15,632 nt of DNA from Bacilli bacterium (GCA_016282055.1 JAEEJT010000104.1:1-15632); one strand, 5' to 3'. Positions 1-8,519 are shown, counted from the stretch's first letter. Numbers and translations are program-made. Notes: generated by a model from the sequence alone, not told the origin.

Positions 1-261
1 AACACCACTAATTTCATTTAAGTTATTAACAAACTTCTTTTCAATTAATCCTTGTAAAACAAGTTCAACAGCTTGTGCATGATCACTAATAGGTAAACTT
101 CTATCAATAACTACTTCACCATTAGATTTAAATACATAATGTCCTTTATCAGTCTTAATTCTTTCAACAAGACCACTAACGATTAATTTTTCACTTGGCA
201 TCTCTAATAATTGAAATTTTAAAGATGAACTACCAGCATTAACTGCCATTATTTTACGCAT
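1..261 (-). CDS. ackA: Acetate kinase, N-terminal part (cut by window edge)
   Basis: Translation from ATG at 261 starts MRKIMAVNAGSSSLKFQLLE, the acetate kinase N-terminus; the NAGSSSLK stretch is the start of the ASKHA-type phosphotransferase fold. Only 87 codons lie in the window, and the C-terminal part continues past base 1. The family enzyme makes ATP and acetate from acetyl phosphate and ADP in the cytoplasm, the usual last step of fermentative acetate production. The start is supported by the Shine-Dalgarno GAGGAG, which overlaps the TGA stop of the upstream methyltransferase gene, so the two are probably translationally coupled. The pairing of a YtxK-like methyltransferase with ackA is also found in Bacillus subtilis. 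It is probably the last visible gene of the operon that begins near 6550. Identification is firm; completeness cannot be judged. Confidence 0.95.
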   Translation of the reverse strand, partial: MRKIMAVNAGSSSLKFQLLEMPSEKLIVSGLVERIKTDKGHYVFKSNGEVVIDRSLPISDHAQAVELVLQGLIEKKFVNNLNEISGV

Positions 262-271
262 AATATTCTCC

Positions 272-1192
272 TCAATTCTTAAATATATTTTCTATTTTAT
301 TTAATGTATTACTAATAGATTCTTTATCTAAACTATCATTCAAACGAATGATCGCCATATCGTAATTATGTAATACTTCTTTTTTTCCAATTAATATACT
401 TTTACCAATATGTTTTTCATGAGTAAAAGTAGTAGGTAATGTAATTAACGAAACAAAAGTTGCTTCATTTAAAAACTCCTTTTTAAAAGTATCATTAACA
501 TTATTAAAGAAATCATTGTTAATAACATAAATAAAGTAACCTTTATCATAAATATTATTAAGTCTTTCTAAAATAATATCATAACAGTCTTTAGTCTCTC
601 CAAAATCACCAATAATAATATCAGCCATTACATTACATTCTTTCTTAGCATCATTATAATTAATAACAAGATTATTTCCAAGTAGATTAGCAAAAGCTTT
701 ACTAACATGAACTAATAACTCATCATGTTCAATACCAATACCATTAATATTACCATTGCAATTATTAATAATAGTTTGTAATAAATTAGATGTACCCATA
801 ACAGTATCTAAAATATTAACTTCATCACTAAAACTATTATACTTTAAAATATAATTTATAATATGACAGAATATATATGATATTGAATCTGGAGTAAGAA
901 AATCAAGATAAATATTTCTATGTTTTAATCCTTTAATAATAACAAGCTCAATAGCAAGACGTGCTTCTTCATTTAAGAAATCGCTGTTTTCAAACTCATC
1001 ATAAATATCTTTAAGCTTTTTAATCTCTTTTTTATCAAGTTTTAATAACTCGTAATCAACACCATTTATTATTTCATCACTAACTCTAATAAATGATTCT
1101 AAATAATCAATACCAAGATTATTATAATAAATCATACATGCTTTATCTAATAAATTATAATAAGTATCAATATTTTTATTATTAACATCCAT
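272..1192 (-). CDS. ytxK: YtxK-like class I SAM-dependent methyltransferase
   Basis: The 306-residue protein has an N-terminal helical region (about 1-100) and a Rossmann-type methyltransferase domain. The SAM-binding motif I is ILDTVMGTSNLL at 127-138, followed by the acidic strand-end residue in GIGIEHDE (151-158). The motif IV position reads IIIGDFG (192-198) instead of the NPPY of active N6-adenine DNA methylases. That degeneration resembles the YtxK family, which sits beside ackA in Bacillus and has no settled function. The start ATG at 1192 lies inside the end of the phosphodiesterase gene (11-base overlap), with only a weak upstream AAGGTAG, so expression probably depends on coupling. 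The stop is TGA, the only one in the window, and it merges with the ackA ribosome-binding site. The family call is fairly sure; the substrate is unknown. Confidence 0.75.
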   Translation of the reverse strand: MDVNNKNIDTYYNLLDKACMIYYNNLGIDYLESFIRVSDEIINGVDYELLKLDKKEIKKLKDIYDEFENSDFLNEEARLAIELVIIKGLKHRNIYLDFLTPDSISYIFCHIINYILKYNSFSDEVNILDTVMGTSNLLQTIINNCNGNINGIGIEHDELLVHVSKAFANLLGNNLVINYNDAKKECNVMADIIIGDFGETKDCYDIILERLNNIYDKGYFIYVINNDFFNNVNDTFKKEFLNEATFVSLITLPTTFTHEKHIGKSILIGKKEVLHNYDMAIIRLNDSLDKESISNTLNKIENIFKN

Positions 1193-1637
1193 AGTTTTTA
1201 AATTCTACCTTTATATCAGAATAATTATTAAATGTTATAACACAATATGTTGCTCTAGTAACTCTAGGATATGTTGTACTACCTGGACAAATAATATGAA
1301 CACCTTTATAAAAATTATAATAAGGTATATGTGTATGTCCATGAATAATAACATTACAATTCTTATTACTAGCTAAATCATGTAAAAAATCTAAATCCAA
1401 AGGAAAATGATCACCATGAAACATATAAATGTTTACACCATTTAATTTAACTTCCCTATATTTATTTTCTATAAAATAATCACAATTACCTTTTACAGAT
1501 AAAAATGGAAATAACTCTTCACTACTAAGTTCACTATCACCAGCATGTAAATACATTGTTGCATCAGGATATTGATTTACTAAATATTTTATAAACTCTC
1601 TATCTCTATGAGTATCACTAACAACAATTAATTTCAT
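1182..1637 (-). CDS. YfcE/MJ0936-family metallophosphodiesterase
   Basis: This 151-residue cytoplasmic protein is a compact calcineurin-like phosphoesterase. All metal-ligand motifs are visible: D8-x-H10 in SDTH, D34 in AGD, N51 in GNCD, H74 in FHGD, and H99/H101 in GHTH, ending with the typical CPGSTTYPR segment (about 117-125). Length and motifs match the YfcE/YsnB/MJ0936 group, small Mn2+-dependent phosphodiesterases that act on model phosphodiesters; the physiological substrate is not known. The gene starts with ATG at 1637, sharing one base with the stop codon of the upstream nucleotidase gene (TAATG), and it overlaps the next gene by 11 bases. It is therefore well embedded in the operon. 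In Bacillus the homologue is ysnB; I leave the symbol blank because orthology cannot be tested here. Confidence 0.85.
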   Translation of the reverse strand: MKLIVVSDTHRDREFIKYLVNQYPDATMYLHAGDSELSSEELFPFLSVKGNCDYFIENKYREVKLNGVNIYMFHGDHFPLDLDFLHDLASNKNCNVIIHGHTHIPYYNFYKGVHIICPGSTTYPRVTRATYCVITFNNYSDIKVEFKNYGC

Positions 1638-3160
1638 TAACAGTAAAACTTCCCATTATTTAAACTCTTTTTAAATGTTTCAACTAAGACTTCTCTAAAT
1701 AATATATTACTATTAACACCATCAATACCAGTAGCATAATAAACAGCATATTTATAATATACATAATCAACTGTTGCAATAGTATAATATATTTCATTAT
1801 CTAAAGAATATAAATCATATTTAGATGAAATATAATATGAATTAGAATATCTTAATATTTCATTTTTAATGTCTTTACCTTTTAGTTTTAAAGTCACAAC
1901 CATATTTTCAAAAGGCATTATTTCGAAAATATCACCATAAGTAACTTCTTGTCCATCATTGATAGGAAATCCACTACCTCTAATACCACCAGTATTACAA
2001 ATACCAATATCAACCTTAAAATAATCCATTAATGCATTACTAGCCCAATTTCCAAATAAATCCTTATAAATATAAGTATTAGATACACCTAAAACTTCAC
2101 GACTAATATTAACAAATTCAGAATAATTATTTAATATACTATTAATATTTTCATCTTCACTTGTACAAGTGTTAAATGCATAAAGATTTGTTGCAGATGA
2201 ATTAGTTACTTTTTTACTTACTGGATCATAAGTTAAAGCAACTTTTCCAATATATTTACCATAGCAACCTGATTGAATATAAGGAACAATAGTACCATCA
2301 TTTCTTGTACACTCACCATAATATGATTGATGAGTATGACCATTTAAAATAACATCAATTTTATAATTTCCAGTAAGACTAACTAATCTATTATTAATTG
2401 AACTAGTATCACAGTGACAACTTGCAATAACTAAATCACATTTTTCTTTAGTACGTAAAATATAAGAATACTTCTTTAATGCTTCAAATTCATCAGTAAA
2501 ATCATAACTATCAACATATGATCTTAAAATATCGCTTTCTTCATCTTGTCCAATAACACCAATAATTCCTATTTTTATACCTTGTTTTTCAACAACAGTA
2601 TAAGGAATGCACCAATCAGCAAGTTGATTAGTCTCTTTAACAATACAATTTGCACATAAGAAAGGGAAATTAGCTTCACCATTAGAAGCATCTTTATCTT
2701 GATAATTCATAACAGTTTCAATGCCCCAATCAAATTCATGATTACCAATAGCCATACAATCAAATCCAACATAATTCATAGCATCAACTACAACTCTACC
2801 ACGACTCATTGAACTAACTGCACTACCTTGAAACATATCACCACTAGAAACAATTAAAGCGCCATTATCTTTATATTCCTTTAATTTCTTAAATAGTTTA
2901 GATAGACCAACACCATTTTCAGTTTCATCAATCATACCATGAAAATCATTGACACAATAAATCTCAAAGTTTCGTACTGATTTATCAGTAAGTTCTTCTC
3001 CATCGTCTTGATTATCATCATCATTTTGATTATCAATAACTTCTTGATCTTTATTATCATCAATCTTTTCATCATTTAAAACATCATTTAGAAAATCACA
3101 TGATGCTAAAACGAAACAAGAAAAAACTAAAATTAAAAAACTAAAAAATTTCTTTAACAT
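1637..3160 (-). CDS. Lipoprotein 5'-nucleotidase/UshA-family metallophosphatase
   Basis: The 507-residue protein begins with a lipoprotein signal peptide (1-20) ending in the lipobox LASC, so Cys21 should be lipidated and the enzyme held on the outer face of the membrane. A very acidic Asp/Asn/Gln-rich spacer (about 22-60) follows. The metallophosphatase domain shows D72-x-H74 (NDFHG), SSGD (D108), GNHEFDWG (N140, H141), H249 and GHTH (274-277). The C-terminal 5'-nucleotidase domain carries NTGGIR and a YGDIFEIMPFENMV segment that corresponds to the substrate-binding region. Family members remove phosphate from nucleotides outside the cell, often to salvage nucleosides and phosphate. No LPXTG signal is present, consistent with lipid anchoring. 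It follows typA with a TAATG overlap and precedes a second metallophosphoesterase in the same way. Exact substrate (5'-AMP, UDP-sugar, cyclic nucleotide) is undecided. Confidence 0.88.
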   Translation of the reverse strand: MLKKFFSFLILVFSCFVLASCDFLNDVLNDEKIDDNKDQEVIDNQNDDDNQDDGEELTDKSVRNFEIYCVNDFHGMIDETENGVGLSKLFKKLKEYKDNGALIVSSGDMFQGSAVSSMSRGRVVVDAMNYVGFDCMAIGNHEFDWGIETVMNYQDKDASNGEANFPFLCANCIVKETNQLADWCIPYTVVEKQGIKIGIIGVIGQDEESDILRSYVDSYDFTDEFEALKKYSYILRTKEKCDLVIASCHCDTSSINNRLVSLTGNYKIDVILNGHTHQSYYGECTRNDGTIVPYIQSGCYGKYIGKVALTYDPVSKKVTNSSATNLYAFNTCTSEDENINSILNNYSEFVNISREVLGVSNTYIYKDLFGNWASNALMDYFKVDIGICNTGGIRGSGFPINDGQEVTYGDIFEIMPFENMVVTLKLKGKDIKNEILRYSNSYYISSKYDLYSLDNEIYYTIATVDYVYYKYAVYYATGIDGVNSNILFREVLVETFKKSLNNGKFYC

Positions 3161-4977
3161 TATTTAACCTTCTTACTATCAAATTTTTTCCTATCTTCAG
3201 TATTTAAAATCTTCTTTCTTAATCTAATTGATTTAGGAGTAATCTCTACTAATTCATCATCATTAATATATTCCATACAAGTCTCAAGACCCATTTGTCT
3301 AGGACGTTTTAAAACAACAGTCATATCTTTATTACTACTTCTTTGGTTAGTTTGTTGTTTAGCCTTAACAACATTAACAGCTAAATCATCATCTTTATTA
3401 CATTCACCAACAATCTCACCTTCATATACATCAGTATTAGGTTCAACAAATAGAACACCTCTATCTTCAATTTGACCAATACCATATGCAGTAGTTTTCC
3501 CTTGAGTTGTAGCAACTAATACACCAAGTTTTCTATTACCAACATTAACACTTTCCATTGGTCTATAATCAAGGAATGTATGAGATAAAGTACCATAACC
3601 ACGACTTGCAGTCATAAAATCTGTTGATAAACTAATTAAACCTCTAGATGGCATATTATAAATTATTCTTGTTTGAGTCACAGTGTTTTCCATATCTTCA
3701 AGATTTCCACCACGATTACCTAATAACTCAATAACAGGACCACTATATTCATTTGGAACATCAACTTGAACATATTCATATGGCTCATAAGTAACACCAT
3801 CAATTTCTTTTAAAATTGGTTTTGGTTTAGCTACTTGGAACTCATAACCTTCTCTTCTCATATTCTCAATTAAAATACCTAAATGAAGTTCACCACGACC
3901 AGAAACAATCCACTCGTCATGTCCACCCATCTTCTCAACTCTTAAACTAACATCTCTTTGAGTCTCTCTAAATAGTCTTTCATCAAGTTTTGTTGAAGTA
4001 ACAAACTTACCTTCTTTACCAGCAAAAGGACTATCATTTGTACTAAAGAACATTTGAACAGTTGGTTCACTAACATGAATAGGACTTAAAGCCTCTTCTT
4101 GTCCAATATTACATACAGTTTCACCAACGTAAATATCACTTAAACCGGCAATAGCCACAATGTCACCAGCATAAGCTTCTTCAATCTCAATTCTATGTAA
4201 AGCTAAAAATCCAAATAATTTTTGAATTCTAAATTGTTTAATACTTCCATCACGTCTCATGCAAGAAACCATTTCATTTACATGCATTTTACCTCTTGCA
4301 ATTCTACCAATAGCAATACGACCAACGAAATCATTATAATCAAGTAATGTTCCTTGGAATTGTAATGATCCTTCACTATCACATGTTGGCGCAGGAATTT
4401 CGCTAATAATTAAATCTAAGATTGCATCCATATTATCTACTTGAGTAGAAATATCACTAGATAAACTACTAGTACCATTAGCAGCACTACAATATGCAAC
4501 TTTAAAATCTATTTGTTCATCATTAGCACCTAATTCAATAAACAATTCAAAAATCTCTTCAACAACTTCATCAGGTCTTGCAGATTCTTTATCAACCTTA
4601 TTTACAACAACAATAGGTTTTAAATTATTAGCTAAAGCTTGTTTTAAAACAAATCTTGTTTGAGGCATAACGCCTTCATAAGCATCAACTACTAATACCA
4701 CACCATCAACCATTTTCATGATTCTTTCTACTTCCCCTGAGAAATCAGCATGTCCTGGTGTATCTAAGATATTAATTTTATAATCTTTATATCTAATTGC
4801 TGTATTTTTTGCAAGAATAGTAATACCTCTTTCTCTTTCAAGATCATTACTATCCATAGCTCTTTCTTCAATATTTTCTCTACTACTTAAAGTATCACTT
4901 TTCTTTAATAATTGGTCAACTAAAGTTGTTTTACCATGGTCAACATGGGCAATAATAGCAACATTTCTAATATTCAT
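3160..4977 (-). CDS. typA: Ribosome-associated GTPase TypA/BipA
   Basis: The 605-residue length and the whole layout match TypA/BipA, a translational GTPase that binds the ribosome and assists 50S assembly and stress or low-temperature growth. The G domain shows G1 AHVDHGKTT (10-18), G2 RGITI (50-54), G3 DTPGHADF (72-79) and G4 NKVD (126-129). EF-G-like domains II, III and V follow, and the C-terminal part carries the TypA-specific region (NVGNRKLGVLVATTQGK, then the RPRQMGLE segment). The start ATG at 4977 directly abuts the stop of the ABC-F gene; the AGAGGTAA ribosome-binding site lies within the last ABC-F codons. The stop overlaps the ATG of the nucleotidase gene (TAATG). All expected motifs are intact. 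Confidence is very high. Confidence 0.97.
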   Translation of the reverse strand: MNIRNVAIIAHVDHGKTTLVDQLLKKSDTLSSRENIEERAMDSNDLERERGITILAKNTAIRYKDYKINILDTPGHADFSGEVERIMKMVDGVVLVVDAYEGVMPQTRFVLKQALANNLKPIVVVNKVDKESARPDEVVEEIFELFIELGANDEQIDFKVAYCSAANGTSSLSSDISTQVDNMDAILDLIISEIPAPTCDSEGSLQFQGTLLDYNDFVGRIAIGRIARGKMHVNEMVSCMRRDGSIKQFRIQKLFGFLALHRIEIEEAYAGDIVAIAGLSDIYVGETVCNIGQEEALSPIHVSEPTVQMFFSTNDSPFAGKEGKFVTSTKLDERLFRETQRDVSLRVEKMGGHDEWIVSGRGELHLGILIENMRREGYEFQVAKPKPILKEIDGVTYEPYEYVQVDVPNEYSGPVIELLGNRGGNLEDMENTVTQTRIIYNMPSRGLISLSTDFMTASRGYGTLSHTFLDYRPMESVNVGNRKLGVLVATTQGKTTAYGIGQIEDRGVLFVEPNTDVYEGEIVGECNKDDDLAVNVVKAKQQTNQRSSNKDMTVVLKRPRQMGLETCMEYINDDELVEITPKSIRLRKKILNTEDRKKFDSKKVK

Positions 4978-6537
4978 TTATTTTACCTCTTTTTTATAAA
5001 TAATTTTATCAAATACAATCTCTCTACAATTTAATTCTTTATAAAATTCTTTCTCATGAGAAACAATTATAACAGTACCTGGATATTCACAAATAGCATC
5101 TTTCAAAGCAGTTTTAGCATGTTTATCTAAATGATTTGTTGGTTCATCAAGAACAAGCAAATTAGAATCATTTAAACATAACAAACTAAATCTAACCTTA
5201 GTGATTTCCCCTCCACTAAGTTCACTGAACTTCTTAATAGCTAAATCTCCAGTAATTCCATATTTTCCTAAAATACTTCTTATTTTTTTATCTTCATAAC
5301 TTGGATACTTTGCTTTAAAATATTCAAGTGGAGTAATACTTAAATCACCATGATATTCTTGTTCAAAGTATAAAAGTTTATTATAACTAGCATATTTAAA
5401 ACTTCCGTCTAGAGGTTTAATAAAACCAAGAATAGTTTTCAAAAACGTAGATTTACCAACACCATTAGCACCTAGAATAACAATTCTATCACCATAATGG
5501 ATATCTAAATTAATAGGTTTTAACAAAGGCTTATTATATCCAATAACTAAATCTTTAACCTTAACACTATCAACGTTAAAACTATTACTAAAAGGAAATT
5601 CAAAATGATATTCAACTTCATGCGTAGGTTTTTCAATCCTAACAATTTTCTCAAGTTCTTTTCTTCTACTTTGAGCTCTTTTTGTAGTGGAAGCTCTAAC
5701 TAAGTTTCTATTAATAAAATCTTCAGTTTTCTTAATATACTTTTGTTGAGCAACATAACTAGCTTCATATTCTTTTCGTCTAATATCTTTAAGCTTTAAA
5801 TAATCTTCGTAATTACCTTTATATCTAACAAGACTTTTATTATCAACAGCATAAATAACATTACAAACATTATTTAAAAATACTTGATCATGTGATATAA
5901 CAACAAATTCATGCTTGTAATTAATCAAATATTTACTTAACCATTCAACGTGACTGGCATCTAAAAAGTTTGTGGGTTCATCAAGTAATAAAACATCTTT
6001 TTCCTCAAGTAACATTTTACCCAAAAATATTTTACCACGTTGTCCACTACTTAAATCCTTTAAATTTCTATCTAAAGCATCATCAATGCCCAACCCATTA
6101 ATAACATTAGAGATACGAGATTTTATCATATAAAATCCTTTTTCCTCTAAATATTCATTAATAGCCTCAGCTTTACTAATAATCTTATCATATTTAGATT
6201 CATCAACACTTACAAGTGAATCATATAAATCATTCATTTCTTTTTCTTTATCATATAATTCACTATAAACATCATATAAATAATCTTTAATAGTTAAATC
6301 ATCATAAACCTTTAAATGTTGGTCTAAATAACTAAATGAAATATTCTTATCCCATTCAATAGTACCATTATCAGGATGTAATTTATGAGCAATTAAGTTC
6401 ATAAATGTACTTTTACCACATCCATTTATACCAACTAAACCTATGTGTTCACCATTTAGTATTTTAAAAGATGCATTTTTAAAAACAGTATCATCTAAAT
6501 ATCCAAATTTTAAATTCTCTACGTTTAATATACTCAT
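4978..6537 (-). CDS. ABC-F family ATPase (ribosome-acting type)
   Basis: The 519-residue protein has two ABC cassettes and no membrane segments. Cassette 1 shows Walker A GINGCGKST, signature LSSGQ and Walker B LLLDEPTNFLD. Cassette 2 shows GANGVGKST, LSGGE and LVLDEPTNHLD. Between them lies a charged helical linker (about 240-310) with AQSRRKELEK, the place of the P-site tRNA interaction motif in ABC-F proteins. The family works on ribosomes, either rescuing stalled elongation or protecting against antibiotics; sequence alone does not tell which. I chose ATG at 6537 rather than the in-frame TTG at 6543, because AGGA sits 9 bases before the ATG but only 3 before the TTG. It is the first gene of the operon and is followed by typA, another ribosome factor, with no gap. 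Confidence 0.9.
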   Translation of the reverse strand: MSILNVENLKFGYLDDTVFKNASFKILNGEHIGLVGINGCGKSTFMNLIAHKLHPDNGTIEWDKNISFSYLDQHLKVYDDLTIKDYLYDVYSELYDKEKEMNDLYDSLVSVDESKYDKIISKAEAINEYLEEKGFYMIKSRISNVINGLGIDDALDRNLKDLSSGQRGKIFLGKMLLEEKDVLLLDEPTNFLDASHVEWLSKYLINYKHEFVVISHDQVFLNNVCNVIYAVDNKSLVRYKGNYEDYLKLKDIRRKEYEASYVAQQKYIKKTEDFINRNLVRASTTKRAQSRRKELEKIVRIEKPTHEVEYHFEFPFSNSFNVDSVKVKDLVIGYNKPLLKPINLDIHYGDRIVILGANGVGKSTFLKTILGFIKPLDGSFKYASYNKLLYFEQEYHGDLSITPLEYFKAKYPSYEDKKIRSILGKYGITGDLAIKKFSELSGGEITKVRFSLLCLNDSNLLVLDEPTNHLDKHAKTALKDAICEYPGTVIIVSHEKEFYKELNCREIVFDKIIYKKEVK

Positions 6538-6558
6538 AATCAATTTTCCTAACTATTT

Positions 6559-6587
6559 ATTATACCATTTTTTCACTGTTTTTTCAA
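6559..6587 (-). promoter_or_regulatory. Promoter of the ABC-F/typA/ackA operon
   Basis: Reading the minus strand, a -35 box TTGAAA (6587-6582) and -10 box TATAAT (6564-6559) are 17 bases apart. The -10 is also extended by TGG (TGGTATAAT). This is the best sigma-A-type promoter in the window. The predicted transcript starts near 6552, leaving about 15 bases before the ATG at 6537. Confidence 0.75.
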
Positions 6588-6646
6588 TAATTCAAATTGG
6601 AGATAAAGCGTATTCAAAAAAATAAATATATAAAAACTATAACTTA

Positions 6647-6655
6647 TGATATAAT
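6647..6655 (+). promoter_or_regulatory. Extended -10 promoter of yidD
   Basis: TGATATAAT is a perfect extended -10 (TGnTATAAT). No convincing -35 box is found 16-18 bases upstream. A start 6-7 bases downstream would place the 5' end at about 6661, right at the ribosome-binding site AGGTGA (6661-6666), so the leader would be only about ten bases. Confidence 0.6.
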
Positions 6656-6670
6656 TTAATAGGTGATATT

Positions 6671-6973
6671 ATGAACAAATTGATGATAAAATTAATTAAA
6701 CTTTATAAAGAAGCAAGAAAAAATGATGGTAAAGCTTACTGTCGCTATGTACCATCATGTTCTTCTTATGCTTTAGAGTGTTATCAAAAATTTAATTTCT
6801 TTAAAGCTTCATTCCTATCAATAACAAGAATATTACGTTGTAATCCTTTATTTAAAGGCGGATATGATCCAGTTCCTTTAACAAAAAAGGAAAAAGAATT
6901 AATTAAAAATTCTCTTGAAGAAATCTTTAATTCTTCTTTTAACCCTACAACAAACATTTTTAACTCTATCTAA
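6671..6973 (+). CDS. yidD: Membrane protein insertion efficiency factor YidD
   Basis: The 100-residue protein carries the YidD core: an amphipathic N-terminus (1-13), the conserved CRYVPSCSSYAL block with Cys24 and Cys30, the RILRCNP segment (C57), and GGYDPVP (63-69). YidD is a small protein at the inner face of the membrane that helps YidC insert membrane proteins. Compared with usual members, the stretch after the first helix is short, lacking the ISPLLGP-type segment. The C-terminus extends about 30 residues past GGYDPVP, where most homologues stop within about ten to twenty. The last 24 codons plus stop overlap, on the opposite strand, the end of the Ig-like protein gene. The start is supported by AGGTGA seven bases or less upstream (AGGTGATATT then ATG). 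It is the only plus-strand protein gene here and has no visible terminator. Confidence 0.93.
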   Translation: MNKLMIKLIKLYKEARKNDGKAYCRYVPSCSSYALECYQKFNFFKASFLSITRILRCNPLFKGGYDPVPLTKKEKELIKNSLEEIFNSSFNPTTNIFNSI

Positions 6974-8500
6974 GAATGTAGGCTTCTTAATATCAATCTT
7001 TTCTATATATGATATATCATCTATAACATTAATATTAATATTTACAAAATCACAATCACTCTTTAGTTTCATTTCATATGATCCTGAAGAGTTTTTATTT
7101 TCTAAAGTGTTAGTAACAACTTCATAACTTGATAAATTCACTTCATAAAAATTACTAACTTTTCCAATTACATCATATGAACTCAAAAGTGAAAGTGGAA
7201 TAACAACATTAACATTATTATAAACAAATACAGGTGGAGTACTATTAACAACATTAATTGTAATAGTTTGATAAGTAAAGTTATCACTCTTATCCTTACA
7301 TCTCAATATAACCTTAAATGTACCATATCCTTTAGAATATGTTAATTGATCATCATATACATGAATAAAATTACTTACATCTCCATCTACAGCATCAATA
7401 CATCTAACCTTACTAATAATGTATTGAGTTGTAATATCACTAATATTATTTACAGTATGTTCAAAAACACCTTCAAATACAGGTCCAACAACATCACTCT
7501 TTAGTATGCTTAATCTTACAGGCATCTCACATGTATTTTCGGAATTATCACTAACTGATAAAACTAAATTATATGTTCCAATTCCTTTTAACTCTTTATC
7601 TATACTAGAAATTTTAATCTTATCTGAAATATCTTCATCAACATTATCAGTAGCTATATAATTACTTAATATACGATTATAACTATAATCTTCATTATCA
7701 TAAAAGCTAATATCACAACTTCCTGTAATGACAGGCTTTACATCATCAATATTAACAATTTTAAGAGTAAAATTATTTGATACATTAAGGCTATTACATA
7801 CACTACAATCAACACTAAAAGTACCAACTTTATTGATATTATCTAAAAAGTTATCTTTATTAAACACAATTTTTTCAGTAATATCACCTTCGTAATAATC
7901 ATATGCTTTAATATTACTTAATATACTTTCTAAATCAATAGGGTCAGAAAAATAATTATTGATACTTTTTTGTGATGAAAGTTCAGTCAAATTTCCATAA
8001 TTTACACCTTTATAAACAACCTTTTCTTGAATCATTTTTTGTTTAGTTGTTTTCGGATCTTCTATTAAATAATAATTATCAAAGCCAGTAATATCATGTT
8101 TACTAGTATTATCATCAATAAACTCAATAGAAAATGAAATATATCTAGTATTTGCATGAGTATTAAATGCAATAAAAGAACAATCCAAATCTAAATCACC
8201 ATCATTTGTGTATAATACATTTAACCCTTCATCATATTCAATTATTTTATAATCTGAAATAATAGAATAAATATACAAATATGTACCAAGATAATAATTA
8301 AAATTAGGTTTAACACGTATTGGAACAATCGATTCTATTAATCCCTCATAAATTTCATCAGTAGAAACAAATCTTAAGTTATCAGGATCAAGATAATTAG
8401 CTCCAACTGGTTCAAAAGTATTAGTTGGAATTTTAGCATTTACTTTAACACCAAACATAATTACAAAAATAAAAACAAAACACAATATAATTTTTTTCAT
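6899..8500 (-). CDS. Secreted protein with tandem Ig-like (DUF5011-type) repeats and basic tail
   Basis: The 533-residue protein has a classical signal peptide with SPase I cleavage likely after VNA (residue 22). A unique N-terminal region (23-185) follows, then about four Ig-like modules at roughly 188-251, 254-334, 338-419 and 422-495. Modules 2 and 3 show the recurring pattern of bacterial DUF5011/HYR-like surface domains: P-V at the start, A-x-D-x-V-D-x-D-I/V-S/T, then G-T/I-G-T-Y/F and V-S-D-N-S-x-N. There is no LPXTG motif, lipobox or C-terminal membrane helix. Instead it ends in a strongly cationic tail (510-533, including CCRVKRRIKDFFKRIFN). The role is unknown; adhesion or envelope binding is a guess. 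ATG at 8500 has no strong Shine-Dalgarno site. It has its own promoter and follows pckA after a terminator. The repeat call is from pattern, not a search. Confidence 0.7.
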   Translation of the reverse strand: MKKIILCFVFIFVIMFGVKVNAKIPTNTFEPVGANYLDPDNLRFVSTDEIYEGLIESIVPIRVKPNFNYYLGTYLYIYSIISDYKIIEYDEGLNVLYTNDGDLDLDCSFIAFNTHANTRYISFSIEFIDDNTSKHDITGFDNYYLIEDPKTTKQKMIQEKVVYKGVNYGNLTELSSQKSINNYFSDPIDLESILSNIKAYDYYEGDITEKIVFNKDNFLDNINKVGTFSVDCSVCNSLNVSNNFTLKIVNIDDVKPVITGSCDISFYDNEDYSYNRILSNYIATDNVDEDISDKIKISSIDKELKGIGTYNLVLSVSDNSENTCEMPVRLSILKSDVVGPVFEGVFEHTVNNISDITTQYIISKVRCIDAVDGDVSNFIHVYDDQLTYSKGYGTFKVILRCKDKSDNFTYQTITINVVNSTPPVFVYNNVNVVIPLSLLSSYDVIGKVSNFYEVNLSSYEVVTNTLENKNSSGSYEMKLKSDCDFVNININVIDDISYIEKIDIKKPTFLDRVKNVCCRVKRRIKDFFKRIFN

Positions 8501-8506
8501 ATAAAA

Positions 8507-8519
8507 AAAGATAATCTTT
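8507..8519 (-). repeat. Perfect 6-bp dyad in the leader of the Ig-like protein gene
   Basis: AAAGAT and ATCTTT flank a single central base just 7 bases before the ATG at 8500. It occupies the place where a ribosome-binding site should be. It could be an operator, a small RNA hairpin, or chance in AT-rich DNA. Confidence 0.25.

Noticed and set aside
3000..3100. Repeat-like Asp/Asn/Gln-rich stretch in the nucleotidase gene
   Set aside because: It encodes an ordinary acidic spacer between lipid anchor and enzyme domain. No exact repeat unit large enough to call is present.
6538..6543. TTG at 6543 as the ABC-F start
   Set aside because: The AGGA site would be only three bases away; the ATG at 6537 has normal spacing.
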